Positions 53,637-63,292 are shown, counted from the stretch's first letter. The stretch is 64,000 nucleotides of DNA from Pseudomonas sp. RIT-PI-S (GCF_025642975.1 NZ_JANZKJ010000013.1:62001-126000), one strand, 5' to 3'. The notes: generated by a model from the letters alone, not told the origin. Program-made: numbers and translations.

Positions 53637-54026
53637 GGTATCCCTCATGGATTATTGTGGTAACAGCCACTTAATCGTAGAGAGCGGAAGCCGTTTAGCT
53701 GTAATTGAAAACTCCTATAACGCTGATAAATAAAAATTCAGTAACGCAAATGGAATATATGACATTTCATGTAAAGAAGTTAGTCCGCGCGCGTAATGTA
53801 TACATGTAAATGCGCTGACAATTGCATCCGGAATTACCGGGTCACATACCGAACAATTACCCCGCCGATGAAGCCTACGGGACAGCGGCCGACGCGCTGC
53901 CAACGCCCTCACCGGCCCGCCCGGCGACTACACAGTCATGGCGCCAGCTCGAGCGATGTCGCATAATTCCCGCCCCCTCAATTCCGGAGCAAAGGCTGGG
54001 GCCCACCGGGCCGCTGCTTCACGCAC
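53637..54026. promoter_or_regulatory. AT-rich katB upstream region
   Basis: The first 180 bases upstream of katB are clearly richer in A and T than anything else right of rpoS and contain TGTATACA (near 53,800) as a short palindrome. The rest is ordinary GC-rich sequence. I see no gene in it. It should hold the katB promoter and that of the ArsC-like gene. Confidence 0.5.
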
Positions 54027-54374
54027 ATGGCTTACACTCTTTTTGGCATCAAGGCCTGCGACACCATGAAAAAAGCCCGCGCTTGGCTGGATGAGCATGG
54101 TATCGCCTACAGCTTTCATGACTACAAAACGGTAGGCATCGACCGCGAGCGCTTGACCCGCTGGTGCGAGGCCCATGGCTGGGAAACCGTGCTCAACCGC
54201 GCTGGCACTACCTTCCGCAAACTCCCGGACGCCGACAAGACCGGGCTGGATCAGGCACGGGCCATCGAATTGATGCTGGCCCAGCCTTCGATGATCAAGC
54301 GCCCGGTACTCGACCTGGGCGACCGAACCCTCATCGGCTTCAAGCCAGACCACTACGCGGCGGCCCTGAACTGA
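54027..54374 (+). CDS. ArsC/Spx-family reductase-like protein (YffB type)
   Basis: 115 residues. Thioredoxin-like fold of the ArsC/Spx group: YTLFGIKACDTMKKARAWLDEHGIAYSFHDYKT, with a single Cys in the active loop (KACDT), and RPVLDLGDRTLIGFKP at the end. It lacks the arsenate-specific residues that I would expect in ArsC, so YffB-like (possibly glutathione-dependent) is the better label. It lies 33 bases before dapD on the same strand, as in other pseudomonads. Confidence 0.85.
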   Translation: MAYTLFGIKACDTMKKARAWLDEHGIAYSFHDYKTVGIDRERLTRWCEAHGWETVLNRAGTTFRKLPDADKTGLDQARAIELMLAQPSMIKRPVLDLGDRTLIGFKPDHYAAALN

Positions 54375-54407
54375 TCAGCTGGCCCCGCCTTGCAAGAGGA
54401 ATACTGC

Positions 54408-55442
54408 ATGTCTAATACCCTGTTCAGCCTGGCCTTTGGTGTCGGCACCCAAAACCGCCAGGGCGCCTGGCTCGAAGTGTTCTACGCACATCCCCTGGTT
54501 ACCCCCGCCCCTGCCCTAGTGGAGGCTGTGAGCACACTGCTGGGCTACACCGGCGGCAACCAGGCCATCACCTTCGGTGCCACGCAGGCCTCGCAGCTGG
54601 CCGAAGCCCTCAAGGCCATCGACCCCACCCAGGCCGCGCTGCTTACTCGCCTGGCCGAAAGCCAGAAGCCACTGGTCGCTACCTTGCTGGCAGAAGACGC
54701 CGCGCTCACCTCTACTCCCGAGGCCTACCTCAAGCTGCATTTGCTGTCGCACCGGCTGGCGCGGCCTCACGGCCTGAACCTGGCTGGGATCTTCCCACTG
54801 CTGCCCAACGTCGCCTGGACCAGCGAAGGCGCCATCGACCTGGGCGAACTCGCCGCGCGCCAGCTGGAAGCTCGCCTCAAGGGCAAGCTGCTGGAAGTGT
54901 TCTCCGTGGACAAGTTCCCCAAGATGACCGACTACGTGGTGCCGGCAGGGGTGCGCATCGCCGACTCCGCGCGCGTACGCCTGGGGGCCTACATTGGCGA
55001 AGGCACTACCATCATGCACGAAGGCTTCGTCAACTTTAACGCTGGCACCGAAGGCCCGGGGATGATCGAAGGCCGCGTGTCCGCAGGCGTGTTCGTCGCC
55101 AAAGGCTCGGACCTGGGCGGCGGTTGCTCGACCATGGGCACGCTGTCTGGCGGTGGCAACATCGTGATCAAGGTCGGCGAAGGCTGCCTGATCGGCGCCA
55201 ACGCCGGTATCGGCATCCCCCTGGGTGACCGCAACACGGTCGAAGCCGGCCTGTACATCACCGCCGGCACCAAGGTGGCCTTGCTCGACGACGCCAACCA
55301 GCTGGTGAAAGTGGTCAAGGCACGCGAGTTGGCAGGCCAAAGCGACCTGCTGTTCCGCCGCAATTCGGAAACCGGCGCGGTCGAATGCAAAACGCACAAG
55401 TCCGCCATCGAGCTCAACGAGGCGCTGCACGCCCATAACTGA
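54408..55442 (+). CDS. dapD: tetrahydrodipicolinate N-succinyltransferase
   Basis: 344 residues from ATG 54408 (AGAGGAA 7 bases upstream). The long N-terminal domain is the Pseudomonas/Mycobacterium type, followed by a left-handed beta-helix (RIADSARVRLGAYIGEGTTIMHEGFVNFNAGTEGPGMIEGRVSAGVFVAKGSDLGGGCSTMG). First succinylase-branch step of lysine synthesis. Confidence 0.96.
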   Translation: MSNTLFSLAFGVGTQNRQGAWLEVFYAHPLVTPAPALVEAVSTLLGYTGGNQAITFGATQASQLAEALKAIDPTQAALLTRLAESQKPLVATLLAEDAALTSTPEAYLKLHLLSHRLARPHGLNLAGIFPLLPNVAWTSEGAIDLGELAARQLEARLKGKLLEVFSVDKFPKMTDYVVPAGVRIADSARVRLGAYIGEGTTIMHEGFVNFNAGTEGPGMIEGRVSAGVFVAKGSDLGGGCSTMGTLSGGGNIVIKVGEGCLIGANAGIGIPLGDRNTVEAGLYITAGTKVALLDDANQLVKVVKARELAGQSDLLFRRNSETGAVECKTHKSAIELNEALHAHN

Positions 55443-55507
55443 TGACGGTCACCGGGGCGGCGTTGGGCTGTTAACGAACGCCGCCGCCCGGTGCCAGGGT
55501 TCCGAAC

Positions 55508-56713
55508 ATGTTCCAGCCTTCCCCGTGGCGGGCAGAGTTTCCTGCCCTCGCCGCCCTGCAGCGGCAGCAGCAAACCTACCTGGACAGCGCAGCCACCACC
55601 CAGAAGCCGCAGGCGATGCTGGATGCGCTCAGCCACTACTACACACACGGCGCCGCCAATGTCCATCGGGCCCAACATTTGCCAGGCGCGCTGGCGACCC
55701 AGGCGTTCGAAGAGTGCCGCGAGAAGGTCGCCCAGTGGCTGCATGCCGGAGCACCAGCCCAGGTGATTTTCACTCACGGCGCAACTTCGGCGCTGAACCT
55801 CCTGGCCTATGGGCTGGAGCATCAGGTGAACAGCGGTGATGAAATCGCCGTCAGTGCGCTGGAACACCACGCCAACCTGTTGCCGTGGCAGCAATTGGCG
55901 ATTCGCCGCAATGCGCGGCTAGTGGTGTTGCCAGCCGATGCTCACGGGCGTATCGACCTTGCCCTTGCCAGCAATCTGGTCGGGCCCCGAACACGCATCC
56001 TCGCCGTCACCCAGCTGTCCAACGTACTGGGTACGCTGCAACCCCTGCCTGAACTGATCGCGCTGGCCCGCCAGCAGGGTGCCCTCTCGGTCATCGATGG
56101 CGCCCAAGGCGTAGTACATGGCCGCCAGGACCTGGCGTCGCTGGGCTGCGATTTCTACGTCTTCTCCAGCCATAAGCTGTATGGGCCGGACGGTGTCGGT
56201 GTGCTGTACGGCCGCAGCGAGGCGCTAGGAAAGCTGCGCCACTGGCAATTCGGCGGGGAAATGGTGCACCAAGCCGATTATCACCACGCCAGCTTTCACC
56301 CGGCTCCACTGGGCTTCGAGGCGGGGACGCCACCGATCGGCGGGGTGATCGGCCTCGGCGCCACCCTGGACTGGCTCGGTTCGCTCGACGAAAAAGCCGT
56401 GATGGCCCACGAGCATGAGCTTCATCAGCAGTTGCTGCGTGGGCTGGGGGATCGCGAAGGCGTTCGCCTGTTGGGCGCGCCAGACAAGGCCCTGGCGAGT
56501 TTCGTCGTTCAGGGTGTGCATAACGCTGACTTGGCTCATCTGTTGACCGACCAAGGCATTGCCGTGCGAGTAGGCCATCACTGCGCCATGCCACTGTTCA
56601 ACACCCTGGGGGTAAACGGCGCAATCCGCGCGTCCCTCGCCATGTACAACGATTCCGACGACCTGCAGCGCTTCTTCGAAGCCCTGGACCGTGCCATGGA
56701 GTTGCTGCGTTGA
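55508..56713 (+). CDS. csdA: cysteine desulfurase CsdA
   Basis: 401 residues. PLP lysine in FSSHKLYGPDGVGVLYG, HGATSALNLLAYGL, ALEHHANLLPWQQ, and the active Cys in VRVGHHCAMPLFN. Group II desulfurase that passes sulfur to its partner, coded next (csdE) with overlapping stop and start. CsdA/SufS discrimination rests on the csdE-tcdA neighbours. Confidence 0.94.
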   Translation: MFQPSPWRAEFPALAALQRQQQTYLDSAATTQKPQAMLDALSHYYTHGAANVHRAQHLPGALATQAFEECREKVAQWLHAGAPAQVIFTHGATSALNLLAYGLEHQVNSGDEIAVSALEHHANLLPWQQLAIRRNARLVVLPADAHGRIDLALASNLVGPRTRILAVTQLSNVLGTLQPLPELIALARQQGALSVIDGAQGVVHGRQDLASLGCDFYVFSSHKLYGPDGVGVLYGRSEALGKLRHWQFGGEMVHQADYHHASFHPAPLGFEAGTPPIGGVIGLGATLDWLGSLDEKAVMAHEHELHQQLLRGLGDREGVRLLGAPDKALASFVVQGVHNADLAHLLTDQGIAVRVGHHCAMPLFNTLGVNGAIRASLAMYNDSDDLQRFFEALDRAMELLR

Positions 56714-57123
56714 CCCTCTCGACCGAAGCCGCGGCGGCCGTTGAGAGGTTCGCAGGCTGCACTTCTTGGGAGGCCCGGGCGCGTTTGCTGATGCAAGAAG
56801 GCGAGCGCCTGGTGCCCCTCGAGGCGCAGGAGCGAACGGATGCCAACCTCGTTCACGGGTGTGAAAGCCAAGTGTGGCTGGTGGCCCATCTCGACAGCGG
56901 CCACTGGTATTTCCGTGCCAGCAGTGACGCGCGGTTGCTGCGTGGCCTGCTCGCGCTATTGCTGGTCCGAGTCAATGGCCTGGACCAAGCCGCCCTCCTA
57001 GAGGTGGACTTGCAACAATGGTTTGCAGGGCTTGGCCTGCAGCGCCAGCTCACACCCTCGCGGAGCAATGGCCTTAACGCCGTGTTGCGGCGGATGCGAG
57101 CGTTGGCGGAGGGCCATCCGTAG
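56710..57123 (+). CDS. csdE: SufE-family sulfur acceptor CsdE
   Basis: 137 residues from TTG 56710, overlapping the csdA stop; GGAG lies 8 bases upstream. The sulfur-accepting Cys is in DANLVHGCESQVWLVA. It takes sulfur from CsdA and hands it to targets. Its last 50 bases overlap the 3' end of the convergent tcdA gene. Confidence 0.93.
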   Translation: MTLSTEAAAAVERFAGCTSWEARARLLMQEGERLVPLEAQERTDANLVHGCESQVWLVAHLDSGHWYFRASSDARLLRGLLALLLVRVNGLDQAALLEVDLQQWFAGLGLQRQLTPSRSNGLNAVLRRMRALAEGHP

Positions 57124-57973
57124 CAGTGAAGGGCCGGCCATCCGGCGACGGCTCGCAAATAGAAAATTGCGCAGGCTTGCGCTCCGACGGCCGCCGCACG
57201 CCGGCCACCAGCTTGTCCACGACCCTGCTCGCGGCCACCATCCCGAAGGTAGCGGTGACCATCATCACCGCGCCAAACCCGCCGGCGCAGTCCAGGCGCA
57301 CCCCTTCGCCCACGAACCCCTTGCTCAGGCACACGCCGCCGTCCGCCGCTGGGTAGCGCAGCTGCTCGGTGGAGTACACACAGGGCACGCCATAGTTGCG
57401 CGAGGTATTCCGGGAAAAGCCATAGTCCCGCCGCAGCAGCGAACGTACCCGCGAGGCCAGCGGGTCATTGCGAGTACGGTTAAGGTCACAGATACCCACT
57501 TGAGTAGGGTCCAGTTGCCCACCCGCGCCACCGGTTGCGACGATTGGAAGCTTGCGGCGCTTGCACCAGGCGATCAGCGCGGCCTTGGCGTTGACGCTAT
57601 CGATGCAGTCCAGCACATAGTCGAGCGAGTCGGTGATGTATTCGGGCAAGGTCTCGGCGGTGACGAAATCCGCCACCGCATGCACGGTGCACGCCGGGTT
57701 GATGTCACGCAGCCGCTGCGCCATCACCTCGACCTTTGGCTGGCCGACCGTGCTCGACAACGCGTGGGCCTGACGGTTGGCGTTACTGACGCAAACGTCG
57801 TCCAGGTCGAACAGGGAAATCTCGCCCACGCCAGAGCGCGCCAACGCTTCCGCCGCCCACGAGCCTACGCCGCCTATGCCGACCACCGCCACATGCGCCG
57901 CCTGCAAACGGGCCAAGCCCTCCGCGCCATACAGGCGGGCCACCCCGCCAAACCTTGGATCATCACTGCTCAT
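57074..57973 (-). CDS. tcdA: tRNA threonylcarbamoyladenosine dehydratase TcdA (CsdL)
   Basis: 299 residues from ATG 57973 (MSSDDPRFGGVARLYG). E1-like adenylation fold: AVVGIGGVGSWAAEALARSG, FDLDDVCVSNANRQAHAL, YVLDCIDSVNAKAAL. It cyclises threonylcarbamoyl-adenosine in tRNA. In E. coli TcdA works with CsdA-CsdE, which lie alongside here but on the opposite strand. The last 50 bases overlap csdE in antisense. Confidence 0.95.
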   Translation of the reverse strand: MSSDDPRFGGVARLYGAEGLARLQAAHVAVVGIGGVGSWAAEALARSGVGEISLFDLDDVCVSNANRQAHALSSTVGQPKVEVMAQRLRDINPACTVHAVADFVTAETLPEYITDSLDYVLDCIDSVNAKAALIAWCKRRKLPIVATGGAGGQLDPTQVGICDLNRTRNDPLASRVRSLLRRDYGFSRNTSRNYGVPCVYSTEQLRYPAADGGVCLSKGFVGEGVRLDCAGGFGAVMMVTATFGMVAASRVVDKLVAGVRRPSERKPAQFSICEPSPDGRPFTATDGPPPTLASAATRR

Positions 57974-58110
57974 TGCCGTACCTCTGGATCGAGCGGCGAT
58001 TATACGGGCGTCGGCCGGCAGGCGAAGCGAAAGCCGACGTTCATCACGGCACGGCAACTTTCCGCGCCGTCTGGTTTCAGCTGTTGAGAAACCACAAGGA
58101 CGTTGCATTA

Positions 58111-60705
58111 ATGCCTACCCGCAAGCTGGGCCTGAACCTGATGACAGTCGTGGCCATCGCCGCGCTGTTCATCGGCTGCTGGGCACTGATCAACCGGCCC
58201 GTTGGGGCCCCTAACTGGCCCGACCGCATTGCCGGATTTTCCTATTCCCCCTTTCGCCTGGGGCAAAATCCCCAAGCCGGGCGATACCCCAGCGAAGAGG
58301 AAATCCGCCAGGACCTGGAACAACTGAGCCAATACACCGAGAGCCTGCGTACCTACTCGGTAGCGGGCAGCCAGGCGGCTATCCCGCGGCTGGCCGAAGA
58401 CGCCGGGCTGCAGGTCACGCTGGGCATCTGGATCGGCAACGACCTGGCACGCAATGAGCAGGAAATCTCCACCGGCATCGACCTGGCTAACCGCTACCGC
58501 AGCGTGGTGCGGGTGGTGGTGGGCAACGAAGCGCTGTTTCGCCAGGAGGTGACTTCCGAGCAGCTGATGGGCTACCTGGACCGGGTGCGGGCAGCGGTGA
58601 AAGTCCCGGTCACCACCTCCGAGCAGTGGCACATCTGGACCCATCATCCGGACCTCGCCAGGCACGTGGACCTGATTGCCGCGCACATCCTCCCCTATTG
58701 GGAATTCGTGAAAATGGAAGACGCCGGGCAGTTCGTACTCGATCGCGCCCGCGAGCTGCGTCAGCAATTCCCGAAAAAACAGCTGCTGCTGTCGGAAGTA
58801 GGCTGGCCCAGCAATGGGCGTATGCGCGGTGGGGCCGACGCGACCCAGGCCGACCAGGCGGTTTATCTGCGCAAACTGGTCAACACCCTCAACCGCCGGG
58901 GCTACGACTACTTCGTGATCGAGGCTTATGACCAGCCGTGGAAAGCGGGCGACGAAGGCGCAGTCGGCGCGTATTGGGGCGTGTTCAACGCAGCGCGGCA
59001 ACCCAAATTCAATTTCACTGGCCCGGTGGTGGCCATTCCGCAATGGCGGCTGTTGGCAACCGCCTCGGCGGTACTCGCGCTGGTGGCATTGGCCCTGTTG
59101 CTGATCGACGGCTCCAGCTTGCGCCAGCGGGGTCGTGCCTTCCTGACCTTCATTGCCTTTTTGTGCGGATCGGTACTGGTGTGGATCGCCTACGACTACA
59201 GCCAGCAATACAGCACCTGGTTCAGCCTCACCGTGGGTGGGCTGCTGGCGCTCGGGGTGCTCGGCGTTGCCATCGTGCTGCTGACTGAAGCCCACGAGCT
59301 CGCCGAGGCCGTGTGGACCCGCAAGCGCCGGCGGCAATTCGCGCCCGTGCTGGATGACCAGGCCTACCGGCCGAAGGTGTCGGTCCACGTACCTTGCTAC
59401 AACGAACCGCCAGCGATGGTGATCGCGACCCTCGATGCCCTCGCCGCCCAGGACTACCCGGACTACGAAGTGCTGGTGATCGACAACAACACCCGCGACC
59501 CTGCCGTGTGGGAGCCGGTGCAGGCTCACTGCGCCACGCTCGGGCCGCGCTTCCGGTTTTTCCATGTGGCACCCCTGGACGGGTTCAAGGGCGGTGCGCT
59601 GAACTACCTGCTGGGTTTCACCGCCGCTGACGCGGAAGTGGTGGCGGTGATCGACTCCGACTACTGCGTGGACCCGGCCTGGCTCAAGCACATGGTTCCG
59701 CACTTCGCCGAACCGCGCATCGCCATCGTGCAAAGCCCGCAAGACTACCGCGACGACGCCGACAGCCTGTTCAAACGGCTGTGCCATTCGGAGTACCGAG
59801 GGTTCTTTCACATCGGCATGATCACCCGCAACGATCGCGACGCGATCATCCAGCACGGCACCATGACCTTGATCCGGCGCAGTGTGCTGGAACGCCTGGG
59901 CTGGGCCAAATGGTGCATCTGCGAGGACGCCGAGCTGGGCCTGCGGGTGTTCGAGGAAGGGCTGTCGGCGGCCTATCATCCGCACAGTTACGGCAAGGGG
60001 TTGATGCCCGATACTTTCAGCGACTTCAAGAAACAGCGCCTGCGCTGGGCCTACGGCGCCGTGCAGATCCTCAAGCGCCATGCCCGTGCCCTTCTCCTGG
60101 GCAGCGACGGGCAACTGACCCGCGGCCAACGCTATCACTTCGTGGCCGGCTGGCTGCCGTGGATCGCCGACGGCATGAATATCTTCTTCACCTTCGGCGC
60201 CCTGTTGTGGTCCGGCGCGATGATCATCGTGCCCAACCGGGTGGAGCCGCCCTTGCTGGTGTTCGCGATTCCACCGCTGGCGCTGTTCGTGTTCAAGGTC
60301 GGCAAGATGCTTTTCGTCTATCGCCGCGCCATGGGCCTGTCGCTAGGGCGCGCACTGAGCGCCGCGATCGCCGGCCTGGCGCTGTCGCACACCATCGGCA
60401 AGGCGGTGTTGTACGGGTTGTTCACTCAAAGCATGCCATTCATGCGTACACCCAAGCTCGCCGATGCGCTTGGGCTGCTGAAGGCGTTGGGCGAGGCGCG
60501 AGAGGAGCTGTACGTGCTGCTGTTGCTATGGGGCGCCGCGTTGGGGATATGCCTGACCCAGGGGTTGCCCAATTCAGACGCGCGCTGGTGGCTGGTGATG
60601 TTGTTGGTGCAATCGCTGCCTTACCTGGCCGCGGTAGCCATGGCGCTGCTCTCGGCGGCACCCAGGCTGCGGCGGGCAGCGGGGGTCGCGTTGGGCGATA
60701 CCTGA
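58111..60705 (+). CDS. ndvB: NdvB-like beta-glucan synthase with GH17 and GT2 domains
   Basis: 864 residues from ATG 58111. One N-terminal membrane span (about 11-28), then a periplasmic GH17 domain with acid/base Glu140 in VVVGNEALF and nucleophile Glu229 in LLLSEVGWPSNG. Two or three spans lead to a cytoplasmic GT2 domain (VSVHVPCYNEPPAMV, VIDSDYCVDP, IQHGTMTLIRR, ICEDAELGLR, KQRLRWAYG), then about five membrane spans. The polymerase should make a beta-1,3-linked glucan from UDP-glucose and the GH17 part transfer or cyclise it. Gene order next to dapE matches P. aeruginosa ndvB, which makes periplasmic glucans tied to antibiotic tolerance in biofilms. Exact linkage here is inferred. Confidence 0.88.
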   Translation: MPTRKLGLNLMTVVAIAALFIGCWALINRPVGAPNWPDRIAGFSYSPFRLGQNPQAGRYPSEEEIRQDLEQLSQYTESLRTYSVAGSQAAIPRLAEDAGLQVTLGIWIGNDLARNEQEISTGIDLANRYRSVVRVVVGNEALFRQEVTSEQLMGYLDRVRAAVKVPVTTSEQWHIWTHHPDLARHVDLIAAHILPYWEFVKMEDAGQFVLDRARELRQQFPKKQLLLSEVGWPSNGRMRGGADATQADQAVYLRKLVNTLNRRGYDYFVIEAYDQPWKAGDEGAVGAYWGVFNAARQPKFNFTGPVVAIPQWRLLATASAVLALVALALLLIDGSSLRQRGRAFLTFIAFLCGSVLVWIAYDYSQQYSTWFSLTVGGLLALGVLGVAIVLLTEAHELAEAVWTRKRRRQFAPVLDDQAYRPKVSVHVPCYNEPPAMVIATLDALAAQDYPDYEVLVIDNNTRDPAVWEPVQAHCATLGPRFRFFHVAPLDGFKGGALNYLLGFTAADAEVVAVIDSDYCVDPAWLKHMVPHFAEPRIAIVQSPQDYRDDADSLFKRLCHSEYRGFFHIGMITRNDRDAIIQHGTMTLIRRSVLERLGWAKWCICEDAELGLRVFEEGLSAAYHPHSYGKGLMPDTFSDFKKQRLRWAYGAVQILKRHARALLLGSDGQLTRGQRYHFVAGWLPWIADGMNIFFTFGALLWSGAMIIVPNRVEPPLLVFAIPPLALFVFKVGKMLFVYRRAMGLSLGRALSAAIAGLALSHTIGKAVLYGLFTQSMPFMRTPKLADALGLLKALGEAREELYVLLLLWGAALGICLTQGLPNSDARWWLVMLLVQSLPYLAAVAMALLSAAPRLRRAAGVALGDT

Positions 60706-60777
60706 GCGGCCGCTGCCGGCGCGGGCGTTTTGCTTTACCATACGCAGCCTTTTTACCGCCTTGCCCGGAGTGACCCA

Positions 60778-61929
60778 ATGACGGCCGCCGCTGATCTTTC
60801 GCCTACCCTCGCCCTGGCTTGCGAGTTGATCCGTCGCCCGTCGATCACGCCGGTAGATGCCGACTGCCAGGCGTTGATGATGCAACGCCTCGGCGCAGCG
60901 GGCTTCGCCCTGGAACCCATGCGCATCGAAGACGTGGATAACTTCTGGGCCCACCACGGCAACAGCGACGGACCGGTGCTCTGCTTCGCCGGGCACACGG
61001 ACGTAGTGCCCACCGGCCCCGCGCAGGAGTGGCAGCATCAGCCGTTCGAGGCGCTGATCGACGCCGACGGCATGCTTTGTGGCCGGGGCGCGGCTGACAT
61101 GAAAGGCAGCCTCGCCGCAATGGTAGTGGCCGCCGAACGCTTCGTGGCCGATTACCCGGACCACCGTGGCGCGATTACCTTCTTGATTACCAGCGACGAA
61201 GAAGGCCCCGCGCACCACGGCACCAAGGCCGTCGTGGAACGGCTGAAGGCACGCCAGGAGCGGCTGGACTGGTGCATCGTCGGCGAACCTTCGAGCACCA
61301 CGCTGGTGGGCGATGTGGTCAAGAACGGCCGCCGTGGTTCGCTCGGCGCCACCCTGCGGGTACGCGGCAAGCAGGGCCACGTGGCCTACCCGCACCTGGC
61401 GCGCAACCCGATCCACCTCGCGGCGCCTGCGCTGGCGGAACTTGCCAGCGAGCACTGGGATGATGGCAATGCGTTCTTTCCACCTACCAGTTTCCAGATC
61501 TCCAACATCAACGGTGGCACCGGGGCCACCAACGTCATCCCGGGCGAGCTGAGCGTGGTGTTCAACTTCCGTTTTTCCACGGAATCGACCGTGGACGGCC
61601 TGCAACAGCGGGTGGCCGCGATTCTCGACAAGCACGGGCTGGACTGGCACATCGACTGGGCGCTCTCCGGCCTGCCGTTCCTGACCCAACCGGGCGAACT
61701 GCTGAGCGCGGTAGCGGGTGCGATCAAGCACGTGACCGGCCGCGACACCGAGCCTTCCACCAGTGGCGGCACCAGCGACGGGCGCTTCATCGCCACCCTC
61801 GGTACCCAGGTGGTGGAGCTAGGGCCGGTCAACGCCACCATCCACCAGGTGGACGAGCGGGTGCTGGCCAGTGATCTCGACCTGTTGACCGACATCTACT
61901 ACCAGACCCTCGTGAAGCTGCTCGCCTGA
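60778..61929 (+). CDS. dapE: succinyl-diaminopimelate desuccinylase
   Basis: 383 residues from ATG 60778 (CGGAG 7 bases upstream). Zinc ligands and catalytic Glu in AGHTDVVPTG, CGRGAADMKGSLAAM, ITSDEEGPAHHGT and TSGGTSDGRF. M20 family amidohydrolase acting after DapC to give LL-diaminopimelate. Stop overlaps the rlmA start (TGATG). Confidence 0.97.
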   Translation: MTAAADLSPTLALACELIRRPSITPVDADCQALMMQRLGAAGFALEPMRIEDVDNFWAHHGNSDGPVLCFAGHTDVVPTGPAQEWQHQPFEALIDADGMLCGRGAADMKGSLAAMVVAAERFVADYPDHRGAITFLITSDEEGPAHHGTKAVVERLKARQERLDWCIVGEPSSTTLVGDVVKNGRRGSLGATLRVRGKQGHVAYPHLARNPIHLAAPALAELASEHWDDGNAFFPPTSFQISNINGGTGATNVIPGELSVVFNFRFSTESTVDGLQQRVAAILDKHGLDWHIDWALSGLPFLTQPGELLSAVAGAIKHVTGRDTEPSTSGGTSDGRFIATLGTQVVELGPVNATIHQVDERVLASDLDLLTDIYYQTLVKLLA

Positions 61930-62753
61930 TGCTCATCTGCCCTCTTTGTTCCGCCCCGTTGGCGCAGGCCGGCAACGGCGTCGCCTGCCCGGCAGGCCAC
62001 CGTTTCGACCGCGCGCGCCAGGGGTACCTCAACCTGCTGCCGGTGCAGCACAAGAACAGCCGTGCCCCGGGTGACAATCAGGCCATGGTGGATGCACGAC
62101 GCAGCTTCCTCGAGGAAGGCCACTATGCACCCGTGGCCGAGCGCCTGGCCGAGCTTGCCCGGCAACGGCATCCAGCGCGTTGGCTGGATATCGGCTGCGG
62201 CGAGGGCTACTACAGCGCCCAGCTGGCGCAAGCCTTGCCCGACGCACAAGGCTTTGCCCTGGACATTTCACGCGAGGCGGTCAAGCGTGCCTGCCGGCGA
62301 GCCCCGCAAACCACCTGGTTGGTCGCGAGCATGGCGCGGGTGCCGCTCGCTTCAGGCTGCTGCGACTTTATCGCCAGCGTGTTCAGCCCGCTCGACTGGC
62401 AGGAAGCCTGCCGCTTGTTGCGCCCCGGTGGCGGGCTGATGCGCGTTGGCCCCACCCGCGAGCACTTGATGGAGCTGCGCCAGCAGCTTTACGACGAGGT
62501 GCGGGAATACGTCGACGACAAGCACCTGGCGCGGGTGCCGGCCGAGATGACCCTGGCTCACTCCGAGGTGCTGACCTACCGGCTGCGCCTGATCGCCCCG
62601 GACAGCCGAGCCAACCTGTTGGCGATGACGCCCCACGGCTGGCGGGCCAGCGCCGAACGACGCGCGGCGGTGATCGACTGGCCGGGCCCTTTCACGGTGA
62701 CCGTTTCCATGCGATACGATTACTTCGTTACCGAGCCAGGCGCTACGCCGTAG
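61929..62753 (+). CDS. rlmA: 23S rRNA (guanine-N1)-methyltransferase RlmA
   Basis: 274 residues. N-terminal zinc finger (CPLCSAPLAQAGNGVACPAGH) and SAM-binding LDIGCGEGYYSAQLAQALP; VASMARVPLASGCCDFIASVFSP is motif IV. Methylates G745 of 23S rRNA. Coupled to dapE. Confidence 0.93.
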   Translation: MLICPLCSAPLAQAGNGVACPAGHRFDRARQGYLNLLPVQHKNSRAPGDNQAMVDARRSFLEEGHYAPVAERLAELARQRHPARWLDIGCGEGYYSAQLAQALPDAQGFALDISREAVKRACRRAPQTTWLVASMARVPLASGCCDFIASVFSPLDWQEACRLLRPGGGLMRVGPTREHLMELRQQLYDEVREYVDDKHLARVPAEMTLAHSEVLTYRLRLIAPDSRANLLAMTPHGWRASAERRAAVIDWPGPFTVTVSMRYDYFVTEPGATP

Positions 62754-62757
62754 CGCC

Positions 62758-63159
62758 ATGAGCCTCCAATTCAGCGAGCACACCATGCAGCAACCGGATA
62801 TCGAGATCTACCTCAAGGACGCCGATGTCGACCACAAGGCCATCACCGCCTGGCTGACCGAGGCGCTGGGCCCTTGCACCGCCTGGGCGCAGAAGGGCCA
62901 GGTGTGGAAATGCAAGGCAGGTGACATCCCGGTGACCTGGGTCCCGCTGGCCGTGGGCAAATGGAACAGCCTTTACCTGGAAAGCGACCATACCCCGTGG
63001 GCCGATGACCTTGCCTGCGCGCGCGCGGCGCATGCGGCGCTGAGGGTGGAAGTGCGTTGCGCGCCGGGCGGCTGGGTTGAGGAAGAAGGCGAGGAGGACG
63101 CCGACCGCTGGATACGGGTCAGCGCCGAGGGTGAACAGGAAATCACCTGGCGCACCTGA
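62758..63159 (+). CDS. conserved hypothetical protein
   Basis: 133 residues from ATG 62758, or 124 from ATG 62785 (MQQPDIEIYLKDADVDHKAI). Acidic soluble protein with DIEIYLKDAD.. KAITAWLTEALGP, several tryptophans and an EEEGEEDAD stretch. No signal peptide or known motif. It lies 4 bases after rlmA and seems to be a standard neighbour in the genus. Function unknown. Confidence 0.7.
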   Translation: MSLQFSEHTMQQPDIEIYLKDADVDHKAITAWLTEALGPCTAWAQKGQVWKCKAGDIPVTWVPLAVGKWNSLYLESDHTPWADDLACARAAHAALRVEVRCAPGGWVEEEGEEDADRWIRVSAEGEQEITWRT

Positions 63160-63292
63160 ACCGCTGAGCGGCCTGGAGCAGCCGGCCTGAAAGCGAATTC
63201 GTTCCCGGGCAGCGCCCAGGCCCACAAGCGACCGACGCGGCACCGGCGTGGCACCTTGCCGCCCGATGCAGGCCCGGGCAAACCCGGTGGCG

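Noticed and set aside
58108..60138. 676-codon open frame antisense to the glucan synthase
   Set aside because: It mirrors a GC-rich gene with intact GH17 and GT2 motifs on the other strand; its composition (His, Val and Gly rich, no domain) is that of a shadow frame.
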